Below are positions 5,272 through 5,966 of a stretch of DNA of 5,966 nt, one piece after another (position 1 is the first letter of the stretch; the number at the start of each line of letters is the position of its first letter). A program made the translations under genes and the position numbers. The DNA lies in contig JAIRSD010000228.1 in NCBI GenBank assembly GCA_031255615.1, positions 1-5,966 of the forward strand. Direction: 5' to 3'. A model generated the notes under the pieces. It was not told the DNA's origin. It saw nothing but the letters and a program-made list of their open reading frames with translations, and did no database searches. This DNA is from Treponema sp. Its GTDB lineage: Bacteria; Spirochaetota; Spirochaetia; Treponematales; Breznakiellaceae.

Positions 5272-5966
5272 ATGAATAAACAGCGATTCTACGTCAAGAT
5301 GGTGGTCAGTTCCCTGCTCCGCCGCCGTTCCCGGATGATCGTGGCCTTGCTGGCGGTGGCTGTGGGGGCGACGATCCTTTCAGGGCTTATCACCATCTAC
5401 TACGACATTCCCAAGCAAATGGGCCTGGAATTCCGCTCCTATGGGGCCAACCTGGTCTTTGTCCCTTCGGGCAGCGAGGCCCTTATGACCGCCGATGCGG
5501 CCCGGGAGGCGGTGTCCCATCTGCCGGAAACAAGCGTCATCGGGGTGGCCCCTTACCGGTACCAGATGGTGAAGATCAACGAACAGCCCTTTATGGCGGC
5601 GGGGACGGACCTGGCGGGGGCCCGGAAAACAAGCCCCTACTGGCTGGTATCGGGCCGCTGGCCGGAAAATCCGGGGGAAGCCCTGATAGGCCAGGAGGTG
5701 GCCGCCGCGATCCTCCTTTTGCCGGGCAGCGGCTTTACCGTTACCGGGACCGACGGGCGGGGGGAAAACCTGGCCCGGGATTTTACCGTTACGGGGATTC
5801 TCCAGACCGGCGGAACCGAGGAGGCCTTTATCTTTATGTCCCTGCCGGATTTTGAGGCCATGATGAAGGATGAGGGGAAAATCGACGTGGTGGAGTGCAG
5901 CGTTTCCGCCTCCGCCGAGGAACTGGAGGCCCTTACCGCCCGGATTGAACGGCTGGTCCCCGGCGT
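5272..5966 (+). CDS. MacB/FtsX-type ABC transporter permease, second of a pair (3' end outside the window)
   Basis: An open frame runs to the last base, giving 231 complete residues. It starts MNKQRFYVKM, has one transmembrane helix (about 21-44) preceded by LLRRRSR, and continues into a large extracytoplasmic domain. It is a diverged relative of the upstream permease: both have YGAN after the helix (57-60 here), a GRW turn (128-130) and RDFTVTGILQTGGTEE (169-184). The C-terminal helices and coupling motif are missing because the window ends. ATG 5272 lies 26 bases after the upstream stop with a weak GGGGTG site. An in-frame ATG at 5242 overlaps the upstream stop as ATGA and has GGAGG 13 bases before it, but would add a glycine- and arginine-rich decapeptide with no family look. 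The two permeases probably form a heterodimer energised by one ATPase encoded downstream. Confidence 0.88.
   Translation, partial: MNKQRFYVKMVVSSLLRRRSRMIVALLAVAVGATILSGLITIYYDIPKQMGLEFRSYGANLVFVPSGSEALMTADAAREAVSHLPETSVIGVAPYRYQMVKINEQPFMAAGTDLAGARKTSPYWLVSGRWPENPGEALIGQEVAAAILLLPGSGFTVTGTDGRGENLARDFTVTGILQTGGTEEAFIFMSLPDFEAMMKDEGKIDVVECSVSASAEELEALTARIERLVPG

Noticed and set aside
1..5966. Mobile element, CRISPR array, tRNA or rRNA
   Set aside because: No transposase, integrase, spaced direct repeats, cloverleaf or rRNA-like sequence was seen on either strand.

Overview
The window holds five-sixths of a recognisable iron-acquisition locus, all on the + strand. The order is an FTR1-family iron permease, a P19/Tp34-family periplasmic metal-binding protein, a DUF2318 membrane protein, and two MacB/FtsX-type ABC permeases. 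The second permease runs off the right edge. This matches, from memory, the Campylobacter jejuni p19 locus (Cj1658 to Cj1665), in which an ATP-binding protein and thioredoxin-like proteins follow. FTR1 and P19 also resemble the Treponema pallidum TP0972/TP0971 (Tp34) and E. coli FetM/FetP pairs. The host is probably a bacterium with a cell envelope containing a periplasm. A spirochaete, perhaps a GC-richer treponeme, is my best guess from protein wording and the exported-protein N-terminus, but this is inference only.

Layout. Positions 1-119 are AT-rich and carry a strong sigma70-type promoter (TTGACA, 17-bp spacer, TATCTT) surrounded by three short inverted repeats that could bind a metal-responsive repressor. 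The permease gene (120-1643) and p19 (1725-2306) follow, each with a good ribosome binding site. A perfect 16-bp-arm hairpin at 2324-2357, without a U-tract, closes this pair. A structured non-coding stretch of about 200 bases precedes the DUF2318 gene (2563-3813). That gene is broken by an in-frame TAA at 3577-3579, exactly between its membrane part and its cysteine-rich end. After a GC-rich 121-base gap come the first permease (3935-5245) and the second permease (from 5272, incomplete).

How the parts may work together: P19 binds iron (with copper) in the periplasm and is thought to deliver it to FTR1, whose two REGxE motifs carry the ion across the membrane. The DUF2318 protein and the ABC permeases are conserved companions with no settled role. 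The permeases have the architecture of exporters or mechanotransmitters rather than importers, so they may supply redox or thiol chemistry or remodel a partner rather than move iron itself.

The main item for a second look is the DUF2318 stop codon. The same reading frame continues past it with all family cysteines intact and no further stop, so the gene is either very recently inactivated, mis-sequenced, or expressed as two polypeptides.
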